NCBI RefSeq assembly: GCF_030505195.1
Contig: NZ_CP129672.1
Coordinates: 248,001 to 312,000 of the forward strand
Origin: Comamonas testosteroni
GTDB lineage: Bacteria > Pseudomonadota > Gammaproteobacteria > Burkholderiales > Burkholderiaceae_C
Reading direction: 5' to 3'
Length of the DNA stretch: 64,000 bases
A model generated the notes under the pieces. The model was not told the DNA's origin. It ran no database searches and saw nothing but the letters and a program-made list of their open reading frames with translations. Position numbers and translations under genes: made by a program. Below, piece by piece: positions 17,294 to 26,480 of the stretch (within the stretch, counting starts at the first letter, position 1; each line of letters starts with the position of its first letter).

Positions 17294-20200
17294 TCACTGC
17301 TGCAACTGCGCCCAGACCTTGTCCAGCCGCTTGGCGCTGACCGGATAGGGCGTGCGCAACTCCTGGGCAAAAAAGCTCACGCGCAGCTCCTCCAGCATCC
17401 AGCGGTACTCCTGCATGCGGGCATCGACCTGGCCCTTGCGCTCGGCCACCAGCCGCCAGTAGCGCTGCTCCAGCGGCAGCAGCTCCTTGAGCTTGGCGGC
17501 ATCGCGCGCCGGATCGGCCCGGTACTTGTCCAGGCGCGAGGTAATGGCCTTGAGGTAGCGCGCGTAATGGCCGAGCTGCGCCCAGGGGGCCACGGCGATG
17601 AAGTTCTTGGGCATCAGCTTTTGCAGCTGCTCGCTCGCGTCCTTGGTCGCCTCCGGCGCGTTCTTGGTGTCCTTGATCTTGCGCGCGGCGGCCGCGTACT
17701 CGGCAAGGATCGTGGCCGACATGCGTGCCACCTCGTTGGCAATCAGCGTCAGTCGGCCACGGCCGTCCTGCACGCGCTGCTTGAAGTCGGCCTCGTTGCT
17801 CGGCAGCGGCTCCTGCAGGAAAGCGCGGTCGATGGCCACGTCGATGATCTGGCCGCGCAGCTCCTCCTGCGTGCCCAGCGGCATATAGGCCACCGCCATC
17901 TTCTGCAGATCGGGAATGTTCTTCTCCAGATACTTGAGCGCATCGCGAATCTGCAGCGCGAACAGCCGGCGCAGACCCACGCGGTGCTTTGCGGCAGCGG
18001 CCTCGGGTTCGTCAAAGACCTCGATGCCGACAGCGTCGCCATGGTCGATCAGGGCCGGAAAGCCGATCAGCGTGGTGCCGCCCTTCTTGATTTCCATAAG
18101 CTCGGGCAGTTCGCCAAAGCTCCAGTCCCTGTAGCGCGCATCGTGCGGCTGGGCCGGCTTGCCGGCCGCAGCCTTATCATTTTTAGGAGCTGTTTGCGCT
18201 TGTCTAATAACATTTTCAGATACTTTTGACTCTAAAATGCTTGCATCACCTGCGCTAGCAGCTACCTTTAATGAAGCAAGCGCCTGAAAGGCGCCGCGAG
18301 CCTTGGCGCCCCACTCGGCCTTGAGCGCACCCAGATTGCGGCCCTGGCCCAACTGGCGGCCGTGCTCGTCCGTGATGCGGAAGTTCATGAACAGATGCGG
18401 GCTGAGCATGTCCAGCTTGAAGTCGGCGCGCTTGACATCCAGCGAAGTCTCGTCGCGCACCTGCTTGAGCAAGGCGTCGACCAGCCCGCCCTGGGCCCAG
18501 CGCTCGCTCTGCGTGAACAGCTCGGCCAGCCGCGCCGCGCTCTCTGGCAGCGGCACAAAGCGGCTGCGCGGGCGCTGGGGCAGGCTCTTGAGCAGCGCCT
18601 GGATCTTGTCCTTGAGCATGCCCGGCACCAGCCACTCGGCGCGCTCCTCCGACACCTGGTTGAGCACGAACAGCGGCACGGTGACCGTGATGCCGTCGCG
18701 CGCATCGCCGGGGCTGTGCAGATAGCTGGCGCTGCAATCGGCACCGCCGAGCTTCACGGTCTTGGGGAATTTGTCCGTGGTGATGCCTGCGGCCTCGTGC
18801 CGCATCAGCTCGTCCCTGGACAGGCGCAGCAGCTCGGGCTGACTCCTGCTCTCGGCGCGGAACCACTTGTCGAAGGTCGCGCCGCTGTAGACATCCCTAG
18901 GGAGATACTGGTCGTAGAAGGCAAAGATCAGCTCATCGTCGACCAGCACGTCCTGGCGGCGGCTCTTGTGCTCCAGCTCCTCGACCTTGCGCATGAGCTT
19001 GAGGTTGGCGGGCAGGAAATGCCATTGGGTTTCCCACTCGCCCTCCACCAGCGCCTGGCGGATGAAGAGATTGCGCGCCTCGTGCGGATCGACGCGGCCG
19101 TAGCTCACGCGGCGGCCGTTGTAGACCACCAGGCCGTAGAGCGTGGCACGCTCCAGCGCCACCACATCGGCCTGCTTCTTGCTCCAGTGCGGCTCCAGCA
19201 GCTGCTTCTTGAGCAGGTGCCCGCCCACCTCCTCCAGCCACTGCGGCTCTATGGCCGCAATGCCCCGGCCGTACAGGCGCGAGGTCTCGACCTGCTCGGC
19301 CGCCACAATCCAGCGGCCGGGCTTCTTGCTCAGGTGCGCGCCGGGATGCGGGTGAAACTTGATGCCGTGCGCGCCCAGATAGCTCTCGCTCTCCTCGGCC
19401 TTGTAACCGATATTGCCGAGCAGCCCCGACAGCATCGACAGATGCACGGCCTCATAGCCCGCCGCCTCGTTGTTGAGCAGCCATTTCTGCTCCTTGACCA
19501 CGGTCAGCAACTGCGAATGGATATCGCGCCACTCGCGCACGCGGCGGATATTGATGAAGTTCTGGCGCAGCAACTGCTCCCACTGGCGGTTGCTGATCTT
19601 GTGCGTGGCCTCGTCGGCATGTTGGGCCTGCTCGGCGGGGTTGAACAGCGCCAGCCGCTCCTCAACCGTGCCCTCGAGCTGCGCACCGCTGGCACGCTGA
19701 CTGACGGGCAGGAAGGCCTGATTGCGCGCATTGGGCTTGGCCGCAGGCGCGTGCTGGGCCGCCATCTCCTTGCGGCTCTTGGCCACGACCTTGCCGCCGC
19801 GCGCGTCCGACAGCCACTGCCACAGACGCAGATAGCCGCTGAATTCGCTTTTCTCGTCGTCGAACTTGGCATGTGCCTGGTCGGCCTGCTGTTGCGCCTC
19901 CATGGGCCGGTCGCGCACGTCCTGCACGCTCAGAGCCGAGGCAATGATCAGCACCTCGGCCAGGGCGCGGCGCTCGCGCGCCTCCAGAATCATGCGGCCC
20001 ACGCGCGGGTCCAGCGGCAAGCGCGACAGCTCCTTGCCCATGGGCAGCAGATGGCCGTGATCGTCCACCGCACCCAGCTCGGCCAGCAACTGGTAGCCGT
20101 CGGCAATGGCGCGGCCCGAAGGCGCTTCAAGGAAGGGAAAATGCACCACATCGCCCAGACCCAGCGACTTCATGCGCAGGATCACACCGGCCAGCGAGGA

Positions 20201-21349
20201 GCGCAGGATTTCGGGGTCGGTGAAGCGGTCGCGGCTGACAAAGCTCGCTTCGTCATACAGGCGAATGCAGATGCCGTTGGCCACACGGCCGCACCGGCCC
20301 GCGCGCTGGTTGGCGGCGGCCTGCGAGATCGGCTCGACCAGCAACTGCTCCACCTTGCTGCGGAAAGAGTAGCGCTTCACACGCGCCGTCCCGGCATCGA
20401 TCACATAGCGAATGCCCGGAACCGTGAGCGAGGTTTCGGCCACATTGGTGGCCAGCACGATGCGCCTGCCCGTATGGCCGTCAAAGATACGGTCCTGCTC
20501 TGCCTGCGACAGGCGCGAGAACAGCGGCAGCACCTCGGCGCTGCGCAGCGTGGGCGAGTGCTGCAAATGCTTGCGCAGATGGTCGGCGGCTTCGCGAATC
20601 TCGCGCTCGCCGGGCAGGAAGATCAGGATATCGCCGCCCTTGCCGCCGGCCCAGAGTTCATCCACGCCATCGGCAATGGCGTCGTTCAGATCCTTGTCCT
20701 TTTCGCCCTCGAACGGGCGATAGCGCATCTCCACCGGATAGGTGCGGCCCGAGACCATGATCACGGGTGCAGGACCGCTCTTCGATTCAAAGTGCTTGGC
20801 AAAGCGGTCCGCATCGATGGTCGCCGAGGTGACCACCACTTTGAGGTCGGGGCGCTTGGGCAGGATCTGCTTGAGATAGCCCAGCAGAAAGTCGATGTTC
20901 AGGCTGCGCTCATGCGCCTCGTCGATGATCAGCGTGTCATAGGCCTTGAGCAGCGGATCGGTCTGGGTCTCGGCCAGCAAGATGCCGTCGGTCATCAGCT
21001 TGACGGAGGCGTTCTTCTGCAGCGTGTCCTGAAAGCGCACCTTGTAGCCCACCACTTCGCCCAGCGGCGTGTTCAGCTCCTCGGCAATGCGCTTGGCCAC
21101 CGAGCTGGCGGCAATGCGGCGCGGCTGGGTGTGACCGATCAGGTGGCCACGCACCTGGCCATTGGCATCGGGCGTGGCATTGAGCCTGCCCCGGCCCAGC
21201 GCCAGCGCGATCTTGGGCAGCTGCGTGGTCTTGCCCGAGCCCGTCTCGCCACAGACGATGATGACCTGGTGACGATCCATGGCCTCCATGATTTCCTGGC
21301 GACGGCCAGATACGGGGAGCGACTCGGGGAAGGTGATCTTCAAAGACAT
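17294..21349 (-). CDS. hrpA: DEAH-box ATP-dependent RNA helicase HrpA
   Basis: A 1,351-residue helicase close to the usual HrpA size (about 1,300). The order is Walker A GETGSGKTT near residue 31, the DEAH box IIDEAHERSLN, SATIDADRF, the helicase C part (ATNVAETSLTVPGIRYVIDAG; QRAGRCGR), HA2 and OB regions, then the long HrpA-specific C-terminal region. HrpA takes part in rescue of stalled ribosomes and mRNA handling. Around residues 1026-1056 the protein carries a low-complexity insert (KVAASAGDASILESK onward) made by an AT-rich repeat at 18181-18270 that keeps the frame. The gene stands alone. Confidence 0.94.
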   Translation of the reverse strand: MSLKITFPESLPVSGRRQEIMEAMDRHQVIIVCGETGSGKTTQLPKIALALGRGRLNATPDANGQVRGHLIGHTQPRRIAASSVAKRIAEELNTPLGEVVGYKVRFQDTLQKNASVKLMTDGILLAETQTDPLLKAYDTLIIDEAHERSLNIDFLLGYLKQILPKRPDLKVVVTSATIDADRFAKHFESKSGPAPVIMVSGRTYPVEMRYRPFEGEKDKDLNDAIADGVDELWAGGKGGDILIFLPGEREIREAADHLRKHLQHSPTLRSAEVLPLFSRLSQAEQDRIFDGHTGRRIVLATNVAETSLTVPGIRYVIDAGTARVKRYSFRSKVEQLLVEPISQAAANQRAGRCGRVANGICIRLYDEASFVSRDRFTDPEILRSSLAGVILRMKSLGLGDVVHFPFLEAPSGRAIADGYQLLAELGAVDDHGHLLPMGKELSRLPLDPRVGRMILEARERRALAEVLIIASALSVQDVRDRPMEAQQQADQAHAKFDDEKSEFSGYLRLWQWLSDARGGKVVAKSRKEMAAQHAPAAKPNARNQAFLPVSQRASGAQLEGTVEERLALFNPAEQAQHADEATHKISNRQWEQLLRQNFINIRRVREWRDIHSQLLTVVKEQKWLLNNEAAGYEAVHLSMLSGLLGNIGYKAEESESYLGAHGIKFHPHPGAHLSKKPGRWIVAAEQVETSRLYGRGIAAIEPQWLEEVGGHLLKKQLLEPHWSKKQADVVALERATLYGLVVYNGRRVSYGRVDPHEARNLFIRQALVEGEWETQWHFLPANLKLMRKVEELEHKSRRQDVLVDDELIFAFYDQYLPRDVYSGATFDKWFRAESRSQPELLRLSRDELMRHEAAGITTDKFPKTVKLGGADCSASYLHSPGDARDGITVTVPLFVLNQVSEERAEWLVPGMLKDKIQALLKSLPQRPRSRFVPLPESAARLAELFTQSERWAQGGLVDALLKQVRDETSLDVKRADFKLDMLSPHLFMNFRITDEHGRQLGQGRNLGALKAEWGAKARGAFQALASLKVAASAGDASILESKVSENVIRQAQTAPKNDKAAAGKPAQPHDARYRDWSFGELPELMEIKKGGTTLIGFPALIDHGDAVGIEVFDEPEAAAAKHRVGLRRLFALQIRDALKYLEKNIPDLQKMAVAYMPLGTQEELRGQIIDVAIDRAFLQEPLPSNEADFKQRVQDGRGRLTLIANEVARMSATILAEYAAAARKIKDTKNAPEATKDASEQLQKLMPKNFIAVAPWAQLGHYARYLKAITSRLDKYRADPARDAAKLKELLPLEQRYWRLVAERKGQVDARMQEYRWMLEELRVSFFAQELRTPYPVSAKRLDKVWAQLQQ
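18181..18270. repeat. AT-rich interspersed palindromic repeat inserted in hrpA
   Basis: Edges AGGAGCTGTTTGCGC and GCGCTAGCAGCTACCT are imperfect inverted copies of each other, enclosing an AT-rich core very unlike the surrounding GC-rich helicase gene. The AGCTnnTnGCGCTTG style resembles short interspersed repeats I associate with Comamonas/Acidovorax intergenic DNA, and a related element follows argA at 47107-47155. Here it is translated in frame as a linker. Confidence 0.6.
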
Positions 21350-21624
21350 AAGGGCTGGGATTATCCCCGTCCTTGGCCAGTCTTGCGCAGTGATGGCAAA
21401 AGCAGCCGTGCCGCGCCATTTTCAACGCCCCGCGCTGCACCAGCCACGGCGGCTGCGACGGCGGCGGCTGCCGCGTTCACTGCGGGGACACCAACGCTTG
21501 CTATGCTCGCGGCAATTTTTGTCGGACTTACGCAATCAAGAACGCTACAACGGCCTGCCTTCTGGGGCAGTGGCCCGGCCTGAACCCGTTTTGCGCAAGT
21601 CGTTTTTTGGTTTCTCCGCTGCCC

Positions 21625-22803
21625 ATGGTTTCGACTGCTGCTCTCCTCATCCCTCTTCTGGCTCTGTGGCTCTGGTGGCCTGTCTCCAGTCTCAACGGCA
21701 CCTCCCGTCTGAGCCGCCTGCTGGCGGTTTTGATCACAGGCCTGCTGGGCATCGCGCCGGCCTTGCTGCTCAAGGCCGTGCAGACCAATGCCCTGCCCTA
21801 CGCCGTGGTGGCGCGCCTGCAAGTCCCCGGCGGCTGGGTGCTGGCCATGCTGCTGATGCTGGCGCTGTTCGTGCTGCTGCGCGATCTGCTGTGGCTCATT
21901 GCCCGGCTCATGGGCCGCACCGGCCTGGCGCAGCTGCTGCACCTTCCCGCTCTCACCACGGCCGCCGTGGTGGCGACCGGCTGCCTGAGCGCAATCGGCG
22001 TCTTCAACGCCCTGCAGCCGCCCCGGGTGCATGAGCAGAAGATCGCGGTCAAAAACCTGCCCGCCGCCCTGCAGGGCCTGCGCATTGCCGTGCTGGCCGA
22101 TATCCACGCCAGCCCGGTCAACGATGCAAGCTATGTGCACACCATCGTGCAGCGCACCCTGGACACCACGCCCGACCTGATCGTGCTGCCCGGCGACATG
22201 GTGGACGGCGATGTCGCCACCAGCCGTGCCCATGTGGCGCCGCTGGCCGCCTTGAGCGCACGCTACGGCGTCTGGGCGGCACCGGGCAACCACGAGTACT
22301 ACAGCGGCTATAACGCCTGGATGACCGAGTTCCGCCGCCTGGGCCTGAATCTGCTGGAAAACCGCATGCAGCTGCTGAGCATCAAGGGCAGCAAGCTGGC
22401 CCTGTCCGGCATCGGCGACCCGGTGTTCGGCCGCACCTCGCCCAACAACGCCGACCCCGAGGTCGCCGAAGGCATCCCCCCTGATGTGGACGCGGTTGCC
22501 GCTCAGGCCCGCAAGGCCGGTGCACAGTTTCATATCCTGCTGGCGCACCAGCCCAAGTTCGCGCGGGGCAACGCGGACAAGGGCGTGAATCTGCAGATAT
22601 CGGGCCACACCCACGGCGGGCTGATTCTGGGCATGGACCGCTGGCTGGTGGCTCCCGTCAACAACGGTTTTGTGCGCGGCGAATATCAAATCGGCACTAT
22701 GAAGCTGCTGGTCAGCAGCGGCGCAGGTCTGTGGGCCGGTTTTGCCGTACGCCTTGGCGTGGCACCACAAATCGAGCTGCTGACGCTGGTTGCACAGCAG
22801 TGA
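21625..22803 (+). CDS. Membrane-anchored metallophosphoesterase (YaeI-like)
   Basis: A 392-residue protein with about four hydrophobic segments in the first 130 residues, followed by a calcineurin-like phosphoesterase domain with its metal motifs in order: LADIHAS, LPGDMVDGD, APGNHEYYSG, and SGHTHGG near the C-terminus. Relatives include YaeI and YkuE, proposed phosphodiesterases acting on lipid or UDP-linked substrates. ATG 21625 is preferred to TTG 21607 upstream. It diverges from hrpA and stands alone; the substrate is unknown. Confidence 0.85.
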   Translation: MVSTAALLIPLLALWLWWPVSSLNGTSRLSRLLAVLITGLLGIAPALLLKAVQTNALPYAVVARLQVPGGWVLAMLLMLALFVLLRDLLWLIARLMGRTGLAQLLHLPALTTAAVVATGCLSAIGVFNALQPPRVHEQKIAVKNLPAALQGLRIAVLADIHASPVNDASYVHTIVQRTLDTTPDLIVLPGDMVDGDVATSRAHVAPLAALSARYGVWAAPGNHEYYSGYNAWMTEFRRLGLNLLENRMQLLSIKGSKLALSGIGDPVFGRTSPNNADPEVAEGIPPDVDAVAAQARKAGAQFHILLAHQPKFARGNADKGVNLQISGHTHGGLILGMDRWLVAPVNNGFVRGEYQIGTMKLLVSSGAGLWAGFAVRLGVAPQIELLTLVAQQ

Positions 22804-23273
22804 TTACCCGCCTTGCTGACTCCCGGCGTTCGGCAGGGCCTGTATTTCGTTGAAATCTTTACCGCGCAAAGCACGGTCAACCATTTGAAGCATTTGCAAA
22901 AATCAAACAGATTTCGAGATTCGAGCTTTTCTCTGCGATCCCGGCTTGCATAAAGCACCTGATTGATTGCCTTCTTTTCAAATCAGTCACTTACGCCAGA
23001 AATCCCCTGAAACTGCGCGCGCAGTTTCATTAACCCCGACCCCGTTCAAGGATTGCCATGTCTGACAAAAAGCTGTCAAAACCGAGCGTACTTACATTCC
23101 CGTAAAGCGATCCAACAGGCCGCGGCAAACGCGCCGCTAAGATACAGATCATTTTTCATGGGTCCGTACCGGCTCATGCCAACGCGCAGAAACCGGCCCC
23201 TATTTCACGCATTGCCAAGGCAGCAATGCCGCCGAGCGGCCATTGCTGCGGACTCTTTTCTCGATTGCAGACC
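22804..23273. other. Long leader/promoter region of the zinc-ribbon operon
   Basis: 470 bases with no supported gene. The first half is AT-richer than its surroundings. It contains the perfect 22-bp palindrome at 23008-23029. No recognisable riboswitch or terminator was seen. Confidence 0.5.
23008..23029. promoter_or_regulatory. Perfect 22-bp palindrome, possible operator
   Basis: The half-site TGAAACTGCGC is followed directly by its exact reverse complement, with no spacer. It lies 245 bases upstream of the zinc-ribbon gene. There is no T-run after it, which argues against a terminator; a dimeric regulator's binding site is more likely. Confidence 0.55.
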
Positions 23274-24107
23274 ATGAATTGTTCCCAATGCGGCAATCCG
23301 CTCTCCCCCACTGCCAAGTTCTGCAAGAGCTGCGGCGCCAGACAAGAACCGGAAGCGGCAATCACTGCTGCTGAAAAAATCTGCAGCCAATGCCAGTCCG
23401 TCTGCAAGCCCGAGGCCCGCTTCTGCACACGATGCGGCATGGTGTTCGAGCGCCCCGGCGCTGACCATGCTGCGGCAGCCACTGCGCCGCCCATGCCTTT
23501 AGGTGCCTCGCAGGCCGTTGACAGCGCAAGCCTGACCCCGCCCTTGATCGAGCCCATGGATACACCTGCGCCCAGGCCGCCACAGTCGGAGCCCGCCGCA
23601 TTTGCGCCGCGCAACGACCGCACACCGGCCTTTCCCCAGGAGCCGGTGCGCGGCAGCAATGCCTGGATCAAATGGGCAGCGCTGGCACTGCTGGTTGCAG
23701 CCATTGCGGGCGGAGTGATGATGGCAAGCAACATGAAGGGCCTGACCGGCGCGGGCAATAGCGCCAGTAGCGCCAATAGCGCATCCAGTGGGGCCCAGGC
23801 CGGCAAGGATGCTATTTCGGCCGAAGACAAGGCCAAGGCCGATGCCCTGGTCGGCCCGCTGGGCGGCAATGCGGCCGCGCAGGCCACGCCTGTCGAAAGC
23901 GCCCCGGCTGCCGTGGACAATGTGCCCAGCACGACAGTCGCCCCCGTGGCGGCGACCCCAGACACCGTCAGCGTCGCTCCCGCGCCAGCGGCCAGCACGC
24001 AGCAGCCCGCAAGCCCGGCACCCGGCAAACCGCCCATGCCGGCCCCTGCAAGAACACCTGCAGTCAAGAAGAACACCGCTCCATCACTGGATGACCTGCT
24101 GGATTGA
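23274..24107 (+). CDS. Double zinc-ribbon, single-TM protein of unknown function
   Basis: 277 residues. The N-terminus carries two CxxC...CxxC zinc ribbons (MNCSQCGNPLS with KFCKSCGAR; ICSQCQSVCK with RFCTRCGMVF). A Pro/Ala-rich linker follows, then one membrane helix at about 131-154 (WIKWAALALLVAAIAGGVMM), then a long Ala/Pro/Ser-rich low-complexity tail ending SLDDLLD. With the ribbons in the cytoplasm the tail would be periplasmic. It starts an apparent operon: the lipoprotein gene begins four bases after its stop and the polytopic membrane gene follows. The zinc ribbons match those at the C-terminus of the third gene. No specific function can be named. Confidence 0.8.
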   Translation: MNCSQCGNPLSPTAKFCKSCGARQEPEAAITAAEKICSQCQSVCKPEARFCTRCGMVFERPGADHAAAATAPPMPLGASQAVDSASLTPPLIEPMDTPAPRPPQSEPAAFAPRNDRTPAFPQEPVRGSNAWIKWAALALLVAAIAGGVMMASNMKGLTGAGNSASSANSASSGAQAGKDAISAEDKAKADALVGPLGGNAAAQATPVESAPAAVDNVPSTTVAPVAATPDTVSVAPAPAASTQQPASPAPGKPPMPAPARTPAVKKNTAPSLDDLLD

Positions 24108-24111
24108 AGCC

Positions 24112-24774
24112 ATGAAAAAACTCAAACTCACAGTGCTGGCCTGCGCCGCAACCGTGCTTGGCGGCTGCGCCACCTTGCAAGATGCCTCCACATCGCTGAG
24201 CTGCATGCTCTCGCGCGTCACCAATTCTGCTGACCCCAGCTGCGGCCCCGGCGGCGGCGCGCCCGCAACCGCTGTGTCGGGCGGGCAGAACGAGCGCTTT
24301 GCGCGTCTGCAGGCCGCTCTCGATCAGGAAACCCAGCAGGCGCAAAGCATGCAGGCCCAGGCCGTGCAAGCCATGCAGAAGCTGCCGGCCAAACAACGCG
24401 CCGTGGCCGGCCCGGTGCAGACCAGAACCGTCAGCATTGCCGATGCCCAGTCGGGACAGGCACACCAGATGCGCAGCTTCTTCGCATTGACCGTGGACAT
24501 GCCGCTGGCCGCCAAGGGCCGCAAGGAATACACCCAGGCGATGAATGTGCTCAAGGAGCTGGCCAATGAACTGGCCGACAACCGGGGCTCATCCAGCATC
24601 GTGGTCGATCAGTCCGACGAGGATGTCAAGGCCGGGCGTGTGAATACCGCCACTGGCACCACCCAGTCCAAGGGCGGCAAACCCGTGACTGTCATCAAGA
24701 AGATCGATACTGGTCTGCCCGCTGGCGTGGAGCGCTACACCATCGAAGCCGGCGAGATCCGCGGCAAGCTTTGA
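24112..24774 (+). CDS. Lipoprotein of unknown function
   Basis: 220 residues with a clear lipoprotein signal (MKKLKLTVLACAATVLGGC; cysteine 19). A Gln/Ala-rich helical stretch follows (QAALDQETQQAQSMQAQAV), probably a coiled coil, then a mixed domain (RSFFALTVDMPLAAKGRKEY; TIEAGEIRGKL at the end). No family is recognised. It sits four bases after the zinc-ribbon gene and 65 bases before the membrane gene, so the three are probably one transcript. Anchoring in the outer or inner membrane would place it on the periplasmic side of its partners. Confidence 0.78.
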   Translation: MKKLKLTVLACAATVLGGCATLQDASTSLSCMLSRVTNSADPSCGPGGGAPATAVSGGQNERFARLQAALDQETQQAQSMQAQAVQAMQKLPAKQRAVAGPVQTRTVSIADAQSGQAHQMRSFFALTVDMPLAAKGRKEYTQAMNVLKELANELADNRGSSSIVVDQSDEDVKAGRVNTATGTTQSKGGKPVTVIKKIDTGLPAGVERYTIEAGEIRGKL

Positions 24775-24839
24775 CACCCGGCCAGCCAGCGGCTCATCGC
24801 GCCACACCAGCCAGCCTCAACCACAAGACAGGACGAAAA

Positions 24840-26378
24840 ATGAGAGAGCAACCCCTGGGAGAAATACGTTTTGCCACCCTTGCCAGAGCTGCCGAAGGGC
24901 TGACTCAGTGGCGACCGCTGCTGCTGTGCTTTCTGACGCTGCTGGTCACCGGCGCACTGATAGCAGGCGCGGCCTGGATGCTGGTCAAGGCCGGCTTCTT
25001 CATGTACCTGATCTTCATGCTGGCGGCCGTCATCGCGCTGCTGGCCGGCTCTTCAGGCGTCGGCATCATGCTCATGGACAAGGCCAAAAACGAGCCCGTA
25101 CGTTCCTTCTCGGCGGCGGCATCGGCCGGCCTGCTGTGCCTTCCCAAATTCCTACTGGTCGGTCTGGCGATATTTGTTGCCACGCTGGCTTACTACCTGA
25201 TGGCTGCCGTCATCTACTTCATCTGCAAGATTCCCGTGCTCGGCGGCATTCTGGCCTTTGTGGTCCACCCGATTCTGGTGCTGGTCGCTGCGGCCTTGCT
25301 GATCGCCATGATCTGGGTCGTCGGCCCGCTGATGGGCCCTGCGCTATGGAGCGGCCTGTCCGTCAAGGCTGCGCTGGCCAATGTGCTGAGCATCGCGCGC
25401 AAGCGCCTGGTCGAAGTGGTTCTGATGGAGGTCGTGCTCTATGTCATTTTGGGCCTGGTCTGCTTCATGCTGTTTGCCGGACTGGTGCCTGCCACCGTCT
25501 CCCTGACCGGGATGGCCATGAGCATTACCGGAGATGCCGGCTCCATGGCCGGCATGTTCATGGGTGGCGGCTACGGCCGTGGTTACGGCGGTGGCTTCAA
25601 TCCCATGGGCATGATGGGTGGCGGCAGCACCGGCCTCATCGCCGGCCTGGGCGTTCTCTACTGCGTGGTGGGCGCACTGCTGGCCCAGGTGGCCATCATG
25701 GGCATGAACCTGATCTATCTGCAGGCTCGTGAAAGCGTGGACCCTTCCGAGGCCGAGGGTGCACTGGACAGCCTGATTGGCGATGTGCGCAAAAAAGCCG
25801 AGGAAGCCAAGGCCCAGACCATGGCTGCCGCAGAACGCACCATGGCTGCGGCCGAGCGCGCTAAGCAGGCTGCCAGCGAGCGCCTGCAGGAAGCCACGGC
25901 CAAGCCATCCGCCACCGACACCCCGCCCGCCACCGACAGCAATGCCAGCGCTGGCGCAGCGCCGGCTGCCGCAGCATCGGCTGGCGCAGCATCGGCTGGC
26001 GCAGCATCGGCTGCCGCAGCTCTGACTGCCGCCACAGCGCTATCCACCGAACAGGCGTTTGCCGAACAGCAGGCGCGCGAGCGTGCTGCTGCCGAAGCCC
26101 AGGAACTGGCCGCACACCAGCGTGCCCAAGCCCAGGCCGCAGAGGAACGCGCCGCAGCCCAGGCTGCCGAAGAAGCACGTCAGCAAGCCGAGGCTCAGCG
26201 CCTGAAGGCACAGGCCGAACAGCAGGCCGCAGAGCGTGAAGCAGCCCGTGTCCGCGCCGAAGCAGAGGCCGCCGAGAAAGCCCGCCAGACCCAGGCAGCG
26301 CCAAGCTGCCCCGCCTGCAGCGCTCCCGTGGCTGCCAATGACCTGTTCTGCGGCGAATGCGGCAACAAGCTCAAGTAA
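24840..26378 (+). CDS. Polytopic membrane protein with coiled coil and C-terminal zinc ribbon
   Basis: 512 residues. Roughly the first 300 contain six or so membrane segments (PLLLCFLTLLVTGALIAGA; YLIFMLAAVIALLAG and others) and a Gly/Met-rich loop (MGGGYGRGYGGGFNPMGMMG). After residue about 320 comes a long charged Ala/Glu/Gln/Arg coiled coil with several near repeats (ASAGAASAGAASA), ending in a zinc ribbon (CPACSAPV ... FCGECGNKLK). The ribbon is of the same type as those in the first gene of the operon. AGGA lies ten bases before ATG 24840. A terminator follows the gene. Function unknown; a membrane scaffold is one guess. Confidence 0.8.
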   Translation: MREQPLGEIRFATLARAAEGLTQWRPLLLCFLTLLVTGALIAGAAWMLVKAGFFMYLIFMLAAVIALLAGSSGVGIMLMDKAKNEPVRSFSAAASAGLLCLPKFLLVGLAIFVATLAYYLMAAVIYFICKIPVLGGILAFVVHPILVLVAAALLIAMIWVVGPLMGPALWSGLSVKAALANVLSIARKRLVEVVLMEVVLYVILGLVCFMLFAGLVPATVSLTGMAMSITGDAGSMAGMFMGGGYGRGYGGGFNPMGMMGGGSTGLIAGLGVLYCVVGALLAQVAIMGMNLIYLQARESVDPSEAEGALDSLIGDVRKKAEEAKAQTMAAAERTMAAAERAKQAASERLQEATAKPSATDTPPATDSNASAGAAPAAAASAGAASAGAASAAAALTAATALSTEQAFAEQQARERAAAEAQELAAHQRAQAQAAEERAAAQAAEEARQQAEAQRLKAQAEQQAAEREAARVRAEAEAAEKARQTQAAPSCPACSAPVAANDLFCGECGNKLK

Positions 26379-26438
26379 GGTAAGAGCTTGAATCGAAAGC
26401 CTGCAGCGCTTGACCAGCAAGTGCCTCAGGCGCAAAGC

Positions 26439-26466
26439 AAAAAAGGGGCCTCAGGCCCCTTTTTTT
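26439..26466. terminator. Bidirectional intrinsic terminator
   Basis: A run of A, a GC-rich hairpin (GGGGCC, TCA, GGCCCC), then a run of eight or more T. It lies between the convergent zinc-ribbon operon and the esterase gene and can end transcription from both sides. Confidence 0.9.
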
Positions 26467-26480
26467 CGTACCTCCCGGAC

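Noticed and set aside
18362..21583. A 1,073-codon plus-strand frame
   Set aside because: It is antisense to hrpA, with no motif and skewed composition.
23053..23277. A 74-codon frame upstream of the zinc-ribbon gene
   Set aside because: Composition is not protein-like, and it overlaps the start of the zinc-ribbon gene.
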